From Actinomyces oricola (GTDB lineage: Bacteria > Actinomycetota > Actinomycetes > Actinomycetales > Actinomycetaceae): 64,000 nt of DNA. The DNA is taken from the NCBI RefSeq assembly GCF_004104015.1, contig NZ_RYFV01000002.1:62001-126000 (forward strand). The letters run 5' to 3'. Position 1 is the first letter of the stretch. Each line of letters begins with the position of its first letter. The translations under genes were made by a program, and so were the position numbers. The notes beneath the pieces are model-generated. The model ran no database searches. It had not been told where the DNA came from and worked only from the letters and a program-made list of their open reading frames with translations. Below, in pieces: positions 41,544-49,792 of the stretch.

Positions 41544-42011
41544 GTGTCCATTGGAGAGGTAATTTCTGAGGCCCGGACCTCCCGGGGGATGACGCAGAGT
41601 GAGTTGGCGGGCAGGATCTTCGTGACCCGGCAGGCGGTCTCGCGCTGGGAGACCGGGGTGACGACACCGGGCGTCGATATGTGCAAGCTTCTTGCCGTCA
41701 CCCTTGACGTTCCCGTCACCCGCCTGCTGGAGATGCCGCCCGAGCCCTTCTGTCAGAGCTGCGCCATGCCCTTGACCACTGAGAAGGAGCACGGCAGCGA
41801 GGCCGACGGCGTGAGGTCTGAGGACTACTGCGCCTGGTGCTACCAGGATGGGGAGTTCACCGCCCCCGGGCCGATGGAGGAGCTTATCGAGTACAGCGCC
41901 CCCTTTATGTCCAAGGGCGTCCACATTACCGAGGATGAGGCCATCTCCTATATGGCCGCTGTCCTGCCCGGCCTCAAAAGGTGGAAGGATCAGAAGGACC
42001 AGGAGGACTGA
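41544..42011 (+). CDS. XRE-family regulator fused to a zinc ribbon domain
   Basis: A 155-residue two-domain protein. Residues 1-65 are an XRE helix-turn-helix (SIGEVISEARTSRGMTQSELAGRIFVTRQAVSRWETGVTTPGVDMCKLLAVTLDVPVTRLL). Residues 70-140 carry FCQSCAMPL and YCAWCYQDGEF, four cysteines of a putative zinc-ribbon domain followed by a helical tail found in other bacterial proteins of this layout. AAGGAG precedes the GTG at 41544. It could be a metal- or redox-responsive regulator; the target is unknown. It is separated from the convergent aldo/keto reductase by a strong hairpin. Confidence 0.85.
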   Translation: MSIGEVISEARTSRGMTQSELAGRIFVTRQAVSRWETGVTTPGVDMCKLLAVTLDVPVTRLLEMPPEPFCQSCAMPLTTEKEHGSEADGVRSEDYCAWCYQDGEFTAPGPMEELIEYSAPFMSKGVHITEDEAISYMAAVLPGLKRWKDQKDQED

Positions 42012-42083
42012 GTCGGGCTCACTGCGGGGCGATGAGCAGCGCGACTCCAGGAGAGACTTCGGCCCGCCGGCGGCTTGTTCAAA

Positions 42084-42124
42084 CCCGGTGGCGCGGGGGA
42101 GAGCCGGTCACCCGCGCCACCGGG
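42084..42124. terminator. Bidirectional terminator
   Basis: Perfect 14-bp stem (42084-42097 with 42111-42124), 13-base loop, between convergent XRE and aldo/keto reductase genes. Confidence 0.75.
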
Positions 42125-42225
42125 CCGCGTGAAGGCGCTACAGGTGGCGTTGCGTCTGTGAGGCGCCGCTTTCGCGCGCCACAGGCAGCGCGAGTCGGGC
42201 GTTCCGCCTGCGGGGCCCGGGGTGG

Positions 42226-43251
42226 TCAGGCTCGGTGCCGGGCCCGGTTCAGGCGGGCGGCAGCGGGCGTGTTCTGCGCCATGACCCCAACCAGGGGGTG
42301 CGGCACGTAGGCCTCCTCCAGGGCGGCCAGATCGGCGTCGTCGAGCACAAGATCCATGGCGCCAACAGCGCCCTCCACATGAGAGCGCTTGGTCATTCCC
42401 ACCACCGGCGCCGCTGTGCGAGTCAGCAGCCAGGCCAAGGAGACCTCGGTCATGCTTGCCGAGTGCCTGGCCGCCACCTGCGCCACGCGATCTATCACCA
42501 CAGCGTCGGCCTCGGCGGTGGCGTCGTACTTCATGCGCGCGTAGGCGTCCTCCCTCAACCGGCGCGTGACAGTGCCCACCGGGCGGGCCAGGCGACCTCC
42601 GGCCAGGGCGCTGTAGGGGGTCAGGGCAATGTTGTTCTGGTCGGCGAAAACCGTCATCTCCCGCTCCTCCTCCCGGAACAGGAGGTTGTAGTGGTTCTGG
42701 ACGGACACGAAGCGTTCCCAACCGTGGGCCTGCGCCAGGGCATTGGCCTGAGCGACCTGCCAGGCGAAAGCGTTAGCGATACCAATGGCGCGGACCTTGC
42801 CCTCCCGCACCGCCCGGGTGAGGGCGGCCAGGTACTCCTCGATCGGGGTGCCCCAGTCCCACATGTGGAGGATGTACAGGTCCACATGGTCCATGCCCAG
42901 ATTGCGCAGGCTGGCCTCCAGGCTCTGGCGCAGATGCTCGGCGCCACTGAGGCCGGCGTCAATGGCCTGGGCGGGGCGGGGGAGGAACTTCGTGGCCACA
43001 ACCACCTCCTCCCGCCGGGCGCACTGGCGCAGGGCCCGACCCAGGTACTGCTCGCTGGTACCGCCCTGGTAGCCAATGGCCGTGTCGAAGAAGGTGATCC
43101 CCTGCTCCAGGCCGTAGGTGATGATTTCACGGGAAGCGTCCTCGTCCAGAGTCCAGGAGTGCTGTCCCGCCGAGGCCTCCCCGAACCCCATGCACCCCAT
43201 GGACACCCGCGAAACGCGGATCCCCGAGTCACCTAGCGCCGTGTACTGCAT
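42226..43251 (-). CDS. Aldo/keto reductase
   Basis: A 341-residue NADPH-dependent reductase of the AKR superfamily, Tas/YajO type. It shows GDSGIRVSRVSMGCMGFGE at the N-terminus, catalytic tyrosine/lysine-type region FDTAIGYQGGTSEQYLGRAL and VVATKFLPRP, then HVDLYILHMWDWGTPIEEYLAAL, and AIGIANAFAWQVAQA, ALTPYSALAGGRL and the C-terminal AAPVVGMTKRSHVEGAVGAMDLVLDDADLAALEE (read as separate motifs). Usually the YG pair is followed by S/T. AAGGAG precedes the ATG. Carbonyl substrate unknown; likely detoxifies aldehydes or ketones. Confidence 0.92.
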   Translation of the reverse strand: MQYTALGDSGIRVSRVSMGCMGFGEASAGQHSWTLDEDASREIITYGLEQGITFFDTAIGYQGGTSEQYLGRALRQCARREEVVVATKFLPRPAQAIDAGLSGAEHLRQSLEASLRNLGMDHVDLYILHMWDWGTPIEEYLAALTRAVREGKVRAIGIANAFAWQVAQANALAQAHGWERFVSVQNHYNLLFREEEREMTVFADQNNIALTPYSALAGGRLARPVGTVTRRLREDAYARMKYDATAEADAVVIDRVAQVAARHSASMTEVSLAWLLTRTAAPVVGMTKRSHVEGAVGAMDLVLDDADLAALEEAYVPHPLVGVMAQNTPAAARLNRARHRA

Positions 43252-43319
43252 CCGTGTGCTCCTTAACCTCTATCTGTCGTGTCAGAAGTGTCGGGTGCCA
43301 TGGGGAGGCTACTTCAACT

Positions 43320-43490
43320 GTGATTCCGCACATAACGGTGGCTTGCGCTCCGTGGAGACCACCGCGCCACCGAAGGCCGACTGCCGTGGCGCTCGAAGTC
43401 GAGTTGGCTCGTGAGGGTGTTGTTGACCGACTCGATGATCTGCAGCAGGGGCGGTAGAACGGCGTGTCCAGGCCGGGGCGCCCCGCCCTT
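43320..43490 (-). pseudogene. Relic of an insertion-sequence transposase (IS982-like end)
   Basis: On the minus strand one frame reads LDTPFYRP and, after an apparent one-base deletion, the next reads LLQIIESVNNTLTSQLDFERHGSRPS before decaying. This resembles the C-terminal end of IS982/DDE-type transposases of actinobacteria as I remember them (RPL.QIIESVN.TLK.QLDLERHGGR). No intact transposase or clear terminal repeats are seen. The relic fills most of the 303-base gap between the divergent aldo/keto reductase and the ATPase gene. Confidence 0.45.
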
Positions 43491-43554
43491 GCGGGCTGGG
43501 ACTCGGTCATCCTGCGGCTGCGCTGAGGCGGAATCGCCTGAGTAGCATGCTGGC

Positions 43555-44862
43555 ATGAAGACGTCGCGCCTGACCGAGTTGCGGCTCACCCGCTTCAAGT
43601 CCTTCCGGAATGCCGTCGTGCCACTCGACGGGCTGGCGGTGCTGACCGGGCGGAACTCCAGCGGGAAGTCGAATGTCTTCGACGCCCTGGACGTCCTGTC
43701 GCGGCTGGCCACGCCTGAGCGCCTGCGTGACAGTCTTGACGGCAGGCGCCGAGGAGGCGGCCCTGTGCGCGGCGGCTCCCGGGGCCTGGCCCCCTACGGG
43801 GAGACCACCTTCGAGCTCGGGTGCACGGTGCGCGTCGACGGCGAGGACCCGGTGGAGTACTTGTACGACATCGAGGTCGAGGTGAGCCCTGACATCAGGG
43901 TAGTGCGAGAGGCGCTTTACTGCCAGGAGACCGGCCCGGCGATGGAGCAGTCTCCGGCTTTCCTTGCTCAAGGAAATGACAGTACGCAGATGAACAGCAT
44001 CATGATTGGTGAGAGCAAAGCGCCGTTCTCCGTCTCCGCGGAGAATACCGCCCTGTCCTTCCTGGGGAGTGTGGAGATCGATTCACCTGATCAACTGCTT
44101 GCCGAGGCGGCGGCCATCGTCGCACAGGCATTGCGGGACGTGGTCATTATCGCTGTCGATGCATCCCGCATGCGGACCTATGTCCCGAAGGACAGCCTGT
44201 CCATCGAGCCGGATATGGCCAATCTATCTGCCGTCGCTCACTTCATGAAGGATGGGTACCCGAGCCTGTTCGACAGGTTGGAGACTCTCACGCGCGACGT
44301 CGCAGGATGCCCCGTGAAGTCGCTCGACTTCGTCACCGCCGACGAGGGGCGCGAGGTCATGCTGGCGCTCAACGAGTCGGAGACCAGTCGCACGGACGCC
44401 AGATCGATGAGCGATGGACTGCTCAGGTTCCTGGGCATCGCGACTGCGCTCCTGCTTGCTCCTCGCAGTGGTGGCTTTCAGATGCCAGCCGGTGGTGAAT
44501 CGTCGGGATTCGGAGCTTTCGGGCAAGTGCTCGCCATTGAGGAGATTGAGAACGGCCTGCACCCCTCGCATGCGGCGCGCCTGTTCGAGCTCGTCGAGGA
44601 GGCGGCCGGACAGGCGGGAGTCTCGGTCATCATCACCACCCACTCGCCAGCGCTTCTCGATGCGATCGGGGGAGCGCATGCCAGGGATGTGCTCGTTTGC
44701 CACGACGGCCAGGTGACGCGTATGCCAGACCTCCCCGGCTACGACCGGGCCATGGCGCGGGGGACCCTTGGGCGCGTCGTCTCCCAAGGCCTGCTCACCG
44801 GGCCCGCTGAGGAGGAGCGGGCAGACTACTCAGAGTTCCTGCGGCTCATCGGAGCCCAGTGA
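43555..44862 (+). CDS. ABC-type/OLD-like AAA ATPase (defence-type)
   Basis: A 435-residue P-loop ATPase of the AAA_21/OLD-like class, built like SMC/RecF heads. Motifs: Walker A GRNSSGKS at 32-39, preceded by LTRFKSFRNAVVPLDGLAVLTG; signature-like RSMSDGLLRFLGIATALL at 283-300; Walker B VLAIEEIENGLHP at 325-336; switch histidine His363 in IITTHSPALLDAI. No nuclease domain is attached. The stop overlaps the start of a PIN-nuclease gene by one base (TGATG), the layout of two-gene ATPase-effector systems in phage defence. The region next to it holds an IS relic. The start ATG has only a weak ribosome site. Confidence 0.85.
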   Translation: MKTSRLTELRLTRFKSFRNAVVPLDGLAVLTGRNSSGKSNVFDALDVLSRLATPERLRDSLDGRRRGGGPVRGGSRGLAPYGETTFELGCTVRVDGEDPVEYLYDIEVEVSPDIRVVREALYCQETGPAMEQSPAFLAQGNDSTQMNSIMIGESKAPFSVSAENTALSFLGSVEIDSPDQLLAEAAAIVAQALRDVVIIAVDASRMRTYVPKDSLSIEPDMANLSAVAHFMKDGYPSLFDRLETLTRDVAGCPVKSLDFVTADEGREVMLALNESETSRTDARSMSDGLLRFLGIATALLLAPRSGGFQMPAGGESSGFGAFGQVLAIEEIENGLHPSHAARLFELVEEAAGQAGVSVIITTHSPALLDAIGGAHARDVLVCHDGQVTRMPDLPGYDRAMARGTLGRVVSQGLLTGPAEEERADYSEFLRLIGAQ

Positions 44863-45347
44863 TGGCGCCCCGCACCTGGTTCATCGATACATCCATCCTT
44901 GACCACATCGTCGCGGTGCCGGGCAAGTCGAAAGAGGGGGAGGAGCGGGAGCAGGTCCTTCGCGACCTCAAGGAGCGGACAAAGGCGGGGCACACCTTCC
45001 TCCTGCCCATCACAGCTGTCGTCGAGACGGGCAACCACATCAGCAAGGTCAAGGTAGGTAACCGGCGGGCGGCGGCGGAGCGCTTCGCCAATATCCTCCG
45101 CATGGTCGTCGAGGGTAAGGCGCCATGAGTGCTGGACGAGGTCCAGTGGGATGGTGTGTTCCTGCAGACGTTCCTGGATGGGGATGGCACGGGGGAGTCC
45201 TGGGTCAATCTGGCGAGCCGTGGAGCGATAGGCGGCGGAGACCTCAGCATCCTGGTGGAGCGGCAGCAGTACTGTGAGCGGACTGGAAGAGCCTTGTCCG
45301 TCGTCGGGATCTGGACCCTGGACAAGGAGCTCGCGGCGCGGTCCTGA
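44862..45347 (+). pseudogene. PIN-like nuclease gene split by an in-frame TGA
   Basis: Reading through TGA at 45126-45128 gives one frame of about 161 codons. It has a PIN layout: Asp9 in RTWFIDTSILD, Glu55 in TAVVETGNH, Asp127 in AIGGGDLSILVE and Asp154 in GIWTLDKEL, so two of four active-site acids lie after the stop. The codon before it is Pro and after it VLDEVQWDG; a TGG Trp changed to TGA would explain it. No frameshift or other damage is visible, so the event is recent, an error in the sequence, or recoding. ATG overlaps the ATPase stop. Without readthrough the 88-residue product cannot be an active nuclease. Confidence 0.7.
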
Positions 45348-45395
45348 GGCGGTGGCGGCGCGAAGCGTGAGCAGTTCCTGGTCTACGGTGAGGGC

Positions 45396-45941
45396 ATGAA
45401 GCTACGGCACGCGATCCTGGGCCTGCTCGCGGGCGAGCCGCTCAGCGGCTACGACATCAGCCGCGCCTTCGCCAGCTCGGTGGTCTACTTCTGGCACGCC
45501 GACCAGTCCCAGGTCTACCGCACCATCGACCGCCTCGAGGCCGACGGCGCGATCTCCACGCGCGTCATCGCCCAGAGCGGCCGCCCCGACCGCCGTGTCC
45601 ACTCCCTGACCGACTCTGGCCGCGCCGAGCTCGAGGCCTGGCTCGCCGGCCCCCTGGAGCCCCGCCGGCCCAAGGACGCCATGCTGGCCCGGGTCTTCCT
45701 CGCCGCACCCCTGGGGCACACGAAGGTGCTGGCGCTCCTCGACGAGGTCGAGCGCATGATCCGCGCCGACCAGGAGTCCCTGGGGGCCATCGAGATCGAG
45801 GAGAACAATCTCGACACCACCCTCAAGGCGTCGATCCTGCGCTACGGCATCGCCGGGGATCAGTACGAGCTGGACTGGGTTGAGCAGACGAGACGGGCCG
45901 TGCGCGCCGACGCCGCTCGGGCGGGTGTCGCACTCGACTGA
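45396..45941 (+). CDS. PadR-family transcriptional regulator
   Basis: A 181-residue PadR/Vir regulator: winged helix MKLRHAILGLLAGEPLSGYDISRAFASSVVYFWHADQSQVYRTIDRLEADGAISTRVIAQSGRPDRRVHSLTDSGRAEL (read as the typical LxxL...GYD...QIYR...LE..G signature) and a C-terminal dimerisation helix region. PadR proteins are ligand-responsive repressors. A CPBP-family membrane protease gene starts 39 bases downstream and two TTGCAAA direct repeats lie in that gap, so the protein may control its neighbour. Confidence 0.92.
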   Translation: MKLRHAILGLLAGEPLSGYDISRAFASSVVYFWHADQSQVYRTIDRLEADGAISTRVIAQSGRPDRRVHSLTDSGRAELEAWLAGPLEPRRPKDAMLARVFLAAPLGHTKVLALLDEVERMIRADQESLGAIEIEENNLDTTLKASILRYGIAGDQYELDWVEQTRRAVRADAARAGVALD

Positions 45942-45944
45942 TAC

Positions 45945-45967
45945 TTGCAAAGTCGAATATTTGCAAA
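45945..45967 (+). repeat. TTGCAAA direct repeats between padR-like and CPBP genes
   Basis: TTGCAAA occurs at 45945-45951 and 45961-45967 (16-base period), in AT-rich sequence just before the CPBP gene. A candidate regulator-binding or promoter element. Confidence 0.4.
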
Positions 45968-45980
45968 ATACAGTAGGGGC

Positions 45981-46799
45981 GTGCGATCACATGCCTCTCT
46001 GCCCCTGTTCGTCCTCATCACCCTCGCCTCCGGCTGGATCGGCCTCGCCGTCAACCGCCTGGCAGGCGTCCCCGACTCGATGGAGTCCCATGGCGCCCTC
46101 ATTTGGATCCTCACCCCGCTGCTCGCCGGTGCGGCACTCGCGCTGAGCGACCCTTCCAGGCGCCGCGCCTACCTCGCCTCATGGAAGCCCGGGCGCCCCA
46201 GCGCGTATGTCCTGGCGCTCGCGATCTTCCCCGTGGCCTTCACTGTCACTCTCGTCATCGGCTGGGTGTGCGGGGTCCTTGAGCCAGCGGATCCGGGGCC
46301 CTATGTGCCGGCGGTGGCGGCCGCCGTCGTGCCGACCCTGGTCAAGAACATCGCCGAGGAGGGCGCCTGGAGGGGCTACCTCGCACCAGCGCTCATGGTC
46401 CGGGGACTGCCCGATATCGCCGTGTGGATCATCTCCGGCGCAGTCTGGGGCCTGTGGCACTTGCCCTACTACCTGTTCCTGCTCGATGAGACTCTCATGC
46501 GCGGCGTCTGGGACGTACCGCGGTTCGTCTACGCCCTCACGGCCGTTCCGGTCTGCATGTCCTGGGCCCCACTGTTCACCGAGCTGCGCCTGGCGGGGCG
46601 GAGCGTGTGGCCCTGTCTGCTCGCCCACAGCGTGGCCAACCTCAGCCAGATCCCCGCCTCTCTCGGCGCCTGGCCCATGAGCCCTCTCGCAGCCCTCCTG
46701 TTCTCGCAGATCTTCGGGCTGCTGCACTCGGTGATCATCGTGGGCGTGGCGCTGGCCATGCGAAAGCGGCGGCTCGCGCGAACACATCGTCAGCGTTGA
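45981..46799 (+). CDS. CPBP-family intramembrane metalloprotease
   Basis: A 272-residue membrane protein of the CPBP (CAAX protease/bacteriocin-processing, Abi) family. The motif EEGAWRGYL (Glu126, Glu127, Arg131) in one helix, His160 in GAVWGLWHLPYY and the late AHSVANL helix form the glutamate/histidine active site. About eight membrane segments are visible. I chose the GTG at 45981 with AGTAGGGGC before it, since the earlier TTG at 45945 lies within the repeat element. Such proteases process prenylated peptides, bacteriocins or act in phage resistance; here the substrate is unknown. It may be controlled by the PadR-like gene. Confidence 0.87.
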   Translation: MRSHASLPLFVLITLASGWIGLAVNRLAGVPDSMESHGALIWILTPLLAGAALALSDPSRRRAYLASWKPGRPSAYVLALAIFPVAFTVTLVIGWVCGVLEPADPGPYVPAVAAAVVPTLVKNIAEEGAWRGYLAPALMVRGLPDIAVWIISGAVWGLWHLPYYLFLLDETLMRGVWDVPRFVYALTAVPVCMSWAPLFTELRLAGRSVWPCLLAHSVANLSQIPASLGAWPMSPLAALLFSQIFGLLHSVIIVGVALAMRKRRLARTHRQR

Positions 46800-46898
46800 G
46801 GAGGCATTCTTGAGCCCCGGTTGTCCTGCCGAATCCCAGCACGGCCGGGGCCCAGCGGCCCGTGGCGCAGCGGGCCTGCGGCATGAGACCATGGGCCT

Positions 46899-47471
46899 GT
46901 GCATTACTTGTCCGGCTACCTCTCACCCCTGGGGCCCATGACGCTCGCCTGCCGGGTGGGGGAGGGCATGCCCGACGGCGGGGCCGTCACCGGGGCTTGG
47001 TTCGACGGACAGGAGCATGACCGCGAGGGCCTGCCCGACGGCGCTGTCAGCCTCAAGCCCGGCGATGAGGAGCCGGTCGTTCTGGCGCAGGCGCGCGCCT
47101 GGTTGGACGCCTACTTCGCAGGACACGACCCTGGACCCCCGCCGGCCGTGGCGCCTCACGGCACCGCCTTCCAAGAGCGGGTCTGGGCGCAGTTGCGCCT
47201 CATCCCGCGCGGCGCCACCACCACCTACGGGGCGATTGCCGCGGACATTGAGGCGGCCAGCGGCGGGCGCTGCTCGGCGCGCGCTGTCGGTGGGGCCGTC
47301 GGGCGCAATCCGGTGAGCATTCTGGTGCCCTGCCACCGCGTTCTGGGGGCGAACGGTTCACTAACCGGCTACGCCGGTGGCACTGGACGCAAGACAGCGC
47401 TCTTGCGCCTGGAGGGCGCCGCCATCCCTGACGCCGGTCAACCCCAGGACCACCCGACCCGGAACCACTGA
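46899..47471 (+). CDS. ogt: Methylated-DNA-protein-cysteine S-methyltransferase
   Basis: A 190-residue DNA repair protein that removes methyl groups from O6-methylguanine by transfer to its own cysteine. The active site is VPCHRV with Cys145, and the preceding TAFQERVWAQLRLIPRGATTTYGAIA and GGRCSARAVGGAVGRNPVSI are the DNA-binding helix-turn-helix and asparagine hinge. Starts with GTG. It is not clearly cotranscribed with neighbours. The N-terminal domain is short and ribonuclease-H-like as in Ogt. Confidence 0.95.
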   Translation: MHYLSGYLSPLGPMTLACRVGEGMPDGGAVTGAWFDGQEHDREGLPDGAVSLKPGDEEPVVLAQARAWLDAYFAGHDPGPPPAVAPHGTAFQERVWAQLRLIPRGATTTYGAIAADIEAASGGRCSARAVGGAVGRNPVSILVPCHRVLGANGSLTGYAGGTGRKTALLRLEGAAIPDAGQPQDHPTRNH

Positions 47472-47662
47472 GGGCGGTCAGCTCCGGCGACCCGTCGTCG
47501 GCCACGCGGATTCCACCAGAGTCGACTCGGCAGTCCCGCTACCGGCTGCACGGGTACTCCGAGCCCATGCCCGGCTGACAGAACCCTCTAGGGGGCCGCC
47601 CAGCCCAGGGCGGTAGGGTGCCCCGCACACGGCCCCGGCCCAGGGGCCGGGAGGGGAGAACA

Positions 47663-48637
47663 ATGGCACACCCGTTGATCACCCGCAGAAGCCTGGTTCG
47701 GGCTCTGGGGGTCGTCGGCGCGGGCGGGCTCCTGGGCGCTGTCGCCACCTGCGGGGCCGGCCCCTCCAACCGCACCCCCTCAGCCCCCGCCTCGACCGCC
47801 GATGCCTCCAGAACTGCCCCCCAGCCGGCGGACACGCTCAGCCCACTCGATCTGGCGTCTGTGCCCGCCTACGACTACCGGGCGCACAACGTGGCCGTCG
47901 TCAGCCAGGGGGAGTCCATGGACGGCCGTCTCTACGTGCCGGACACCGACGCCGCTGTTCCCCTGGTTGTCTGCTCCCATGGGCTGGGCGGCTCCATGAG
48001 CGACCTCGACCCGGTGGCCCAGGCCCTCGCGGGCGTGGGGATGGCCTCCTACTGCTTCGCCTTCCGCGGCGGGGGCCCTGCAGCCGGGGACACCACGCGC
48101 ATGTCCGTCATGACCGAGGTCACCGATCTGGAGGCCGTCCTGGAGACGGCGCGCACTGGAGCCGGCGAATGGGAGTCCGTCGACCCGCAGCGGATCGTTC
48201 TCCAGGGGGTGAGCCAGGGCGGTGCCGTCAGCGCTATTACCGCCTCCCGCCACCCCCAGGAGGTTGCCGGCCTGGCCCTGTGGTACCCGGCCTTCTCCAT
48301 TGCCGACGACCTCCACCTCCTTTTCGACTCCCTGGACGAGGTGCCCGAGAGCTACGACATGGGGCCGTTGAGCCTGGGGCGCGTCTACGTGGAGGACATG
48401 TGGGACTACAACGTCTACGCCGAGCTGCCCTCCTACGCCTCTCCGGTCCTCCTCGTTCACGGCTCCGCGGATGCCCTCGTGCCCATCAACTACTCCCGCC
48501 AGGCCGTCCAGACCTACCCCGACGCCCAACTCGTCACCATTGACGGCGCCGGGCACGGCTTCTCCGAGGCCGCCTGGGATCAGGCGGTGGGCACTACGGC
48601 CGCCTACCTGCAACAGATCGGGGTGCTTGACGCCTGA
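47663..48637 (+). CDS. Exported alpha/beta-hydrolase (Tat-like signal)
   Basis: A 324-residue serine hydrolase. The N-terminus has TRRSLVRALG followed by a hydrophobic stretch LLGAVATC, which fits a twin-arginine signal with a near-lipobox cysteine, so the protein is probably exported and perhaps a lipoprotein. The hydrolase domain has SHGLGGSMSDL (oxyanion strand), nucleophile GVSQGGAVSA, Asp in VHGSADALVP and His in GAGHGFSE. GGGAGGGGAG precedes the ATG at 47663. It is a paralogue of the next gene, which lacks the signal. Acyl esterase or peptidase activity is likely; the substrate is unknown. Confidence 0.86.
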   Translation: MAHPLITRRSLVRALGVVGAGGLLGAVATCGAGPSNRTPSAPASTADASRTAPQPADTLSPLDLASVPAYDYRAHNVAVVSQGESMDGRLYVPDTDAAVPLVVCSHGLGGSMSDLDPVAQALAGVGMASYCFAFRGGGPAAGDTTRMSVMTEVTDLEAVLETARTGAGEWESVDPQRIVLQGVSQGGAVSAITASRHPQEVAGLALWYPAFSIADDLHLLFDSLDEVPESYDMGPLSLGRVYVEDMWDYNVYAELPSYASPVLLVHGSADALVPINYSRQAVQTYPDAQLVTIDGAGHGFSEAAWDQAVGTTAAYLQQIGVLDA

Positions 48638-48744
48638 CCCGCGCCCGCGCGGCGTGCTCGTACACATCGAGGGCGCCCAGCACGAGCCCGACAGCCTGAT
48701 CTGCACCTGCGCGGCGTGCTCCCACCGGGCCGGGAATGCTCCCA

Positions 48745-48771
48745 GGCCGCCGGCCCGCCCGGCCGGCGGCC
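48745..48771 (+). terminator. Terminator between the two hydrolase genes
   Basis: Perfect 11-bp GC stem (48745-48755 with 48761-48771), 5-base loop. Confidence 0.6.
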
Positions 48772-48870
48772 CAACGATGTCGCAACGATGCCGGGCTCCA
48801 CTGCCGGCCGTAGTCGCGTAACCTCCCCCTCGGGGTGGCGGACCCGCCCTCAGGCGGCGAAAGGGGAGCC

Positions 48871-49749
48871 ATGGACGACTACCTGGTCCGGGAGACGAGC
48901 GTGCCCGTGGGCGAGGACGACGGTGCCGCGGCGGCTGTCTCAGGAAGCCCGGCAACTCCGGGTCAGGTGCCGTTGGAGTCGCCGGGGTCGGGAGGGCTCG
49001 TGCACGTCCTGGTCCACGTCCCGCGCCGGGCTGCGGCCCAGCGCGAGCGCGCTCCGCTGGTCGTGTGCTGTCACGGGCTGGGGGAGTCCGGCCTGCGGGT
49101 CGCACCTCTGGCCCAACGCCTCACCCTGGCCGGCGCCACCACCGTCTGCCCCTCCTTCCGCGGCGGCGGTGCCCCTACGGCCGGGCCGACCACCGCCATG
49201 AGCGTGGGCACCCAGCTCGATGACGTGCGGGCCGTGGTGCGCACGGCCCGCACCTGGCCCTTCGTGGACACTAGTCGCGTGGCGCTCTTCGGCCGCAGCC
49301 TGGGCGGACTCGTCGCCGCCCTGGCCGCCGCCCGCCACCCCCACGAGATCATGGCCCTGGTCCTGTGGTACCCGGCGCTGGGGTCCCCCGAGTCCCTGCG
49401 GCAGCGCTTCGGCGCACTGTCGGCCGTGCCCCGGACCTTCACCCACCGCGTCGAGGGGCGCGACATCCTCCTATCGCGCCGCTACGCCGCCGACGCCTGG
49501 AACCTGAACGTTGACACTGAACTCGCCCGCTTCCGCGGCCCGGTGCTGATCGTCCACGGAAACCAGGACCGCGACGTGCCATTGGCGGTCTCCCAGCGGG
49601 CGGCCGCAATCCTGCCCGACGCGCGCCTGGTGACCGTACCCGGCGCCGCCCATGGTTTCGCAGATGAGCACCTGGTGGCGGCCACACGTCAGAGTATCGA
49701 CTTCCTGGAGTGGGCCGGTGTGTTGGGGGCCGGGGAGGTTTCGCAGTGA
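48871..49749 (+). CDS. Cytoplasmic alpha/beta-hydrolase
   Basis: A 292-residue serine hydrolase, colinear with the exported hydrolase upstream: CCHGLGESGLRVAPLAQRL, nucleophile in FGRSLGGLVAALAA, LVLWYPALGSPESL, Asp in VHGNQDRDVPL and His in GAAHGFADE. It lacks a signal peptide. AAGGGGAG precedes the ATG at 48871. The shared signature (HGLG, FRGGG.P..G.TT.MSV, LWYPA) shows recent duplication, one copy exported, one kept inside. Substrate unknown. Confidence 0.87.
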   Translation: MDDYLVRETSVPVGEDDGAAAAVSGSPATPGQVPLESPGSGGLVHVLVHVPRRAAAQRERAPLVVCCHGLGESGLRVAPLAQRLTLAGATTVCPSFRGGGAPTAGPTTAMSVGTQLDDVRAVVRTARTWPFVDTSRVALFGRSLGGLVAALAAARHPHEIMALVLWYPALGSPESLRQRFGALSAVPRTFTHRVEGRDILLSRRYAADAWNLNVDTELARFRGPVLIVHGNQDRDVPLAVSQRAAAILPDARLVTVPGAAHGFADEHLVAATRQSIDFLEWAGVLGAGEVSQ

Positions 49750-49792
49750 CAGCGCCCAGCCCACCGGGCCTGGCCCCACTGGCGGCGTAGTC

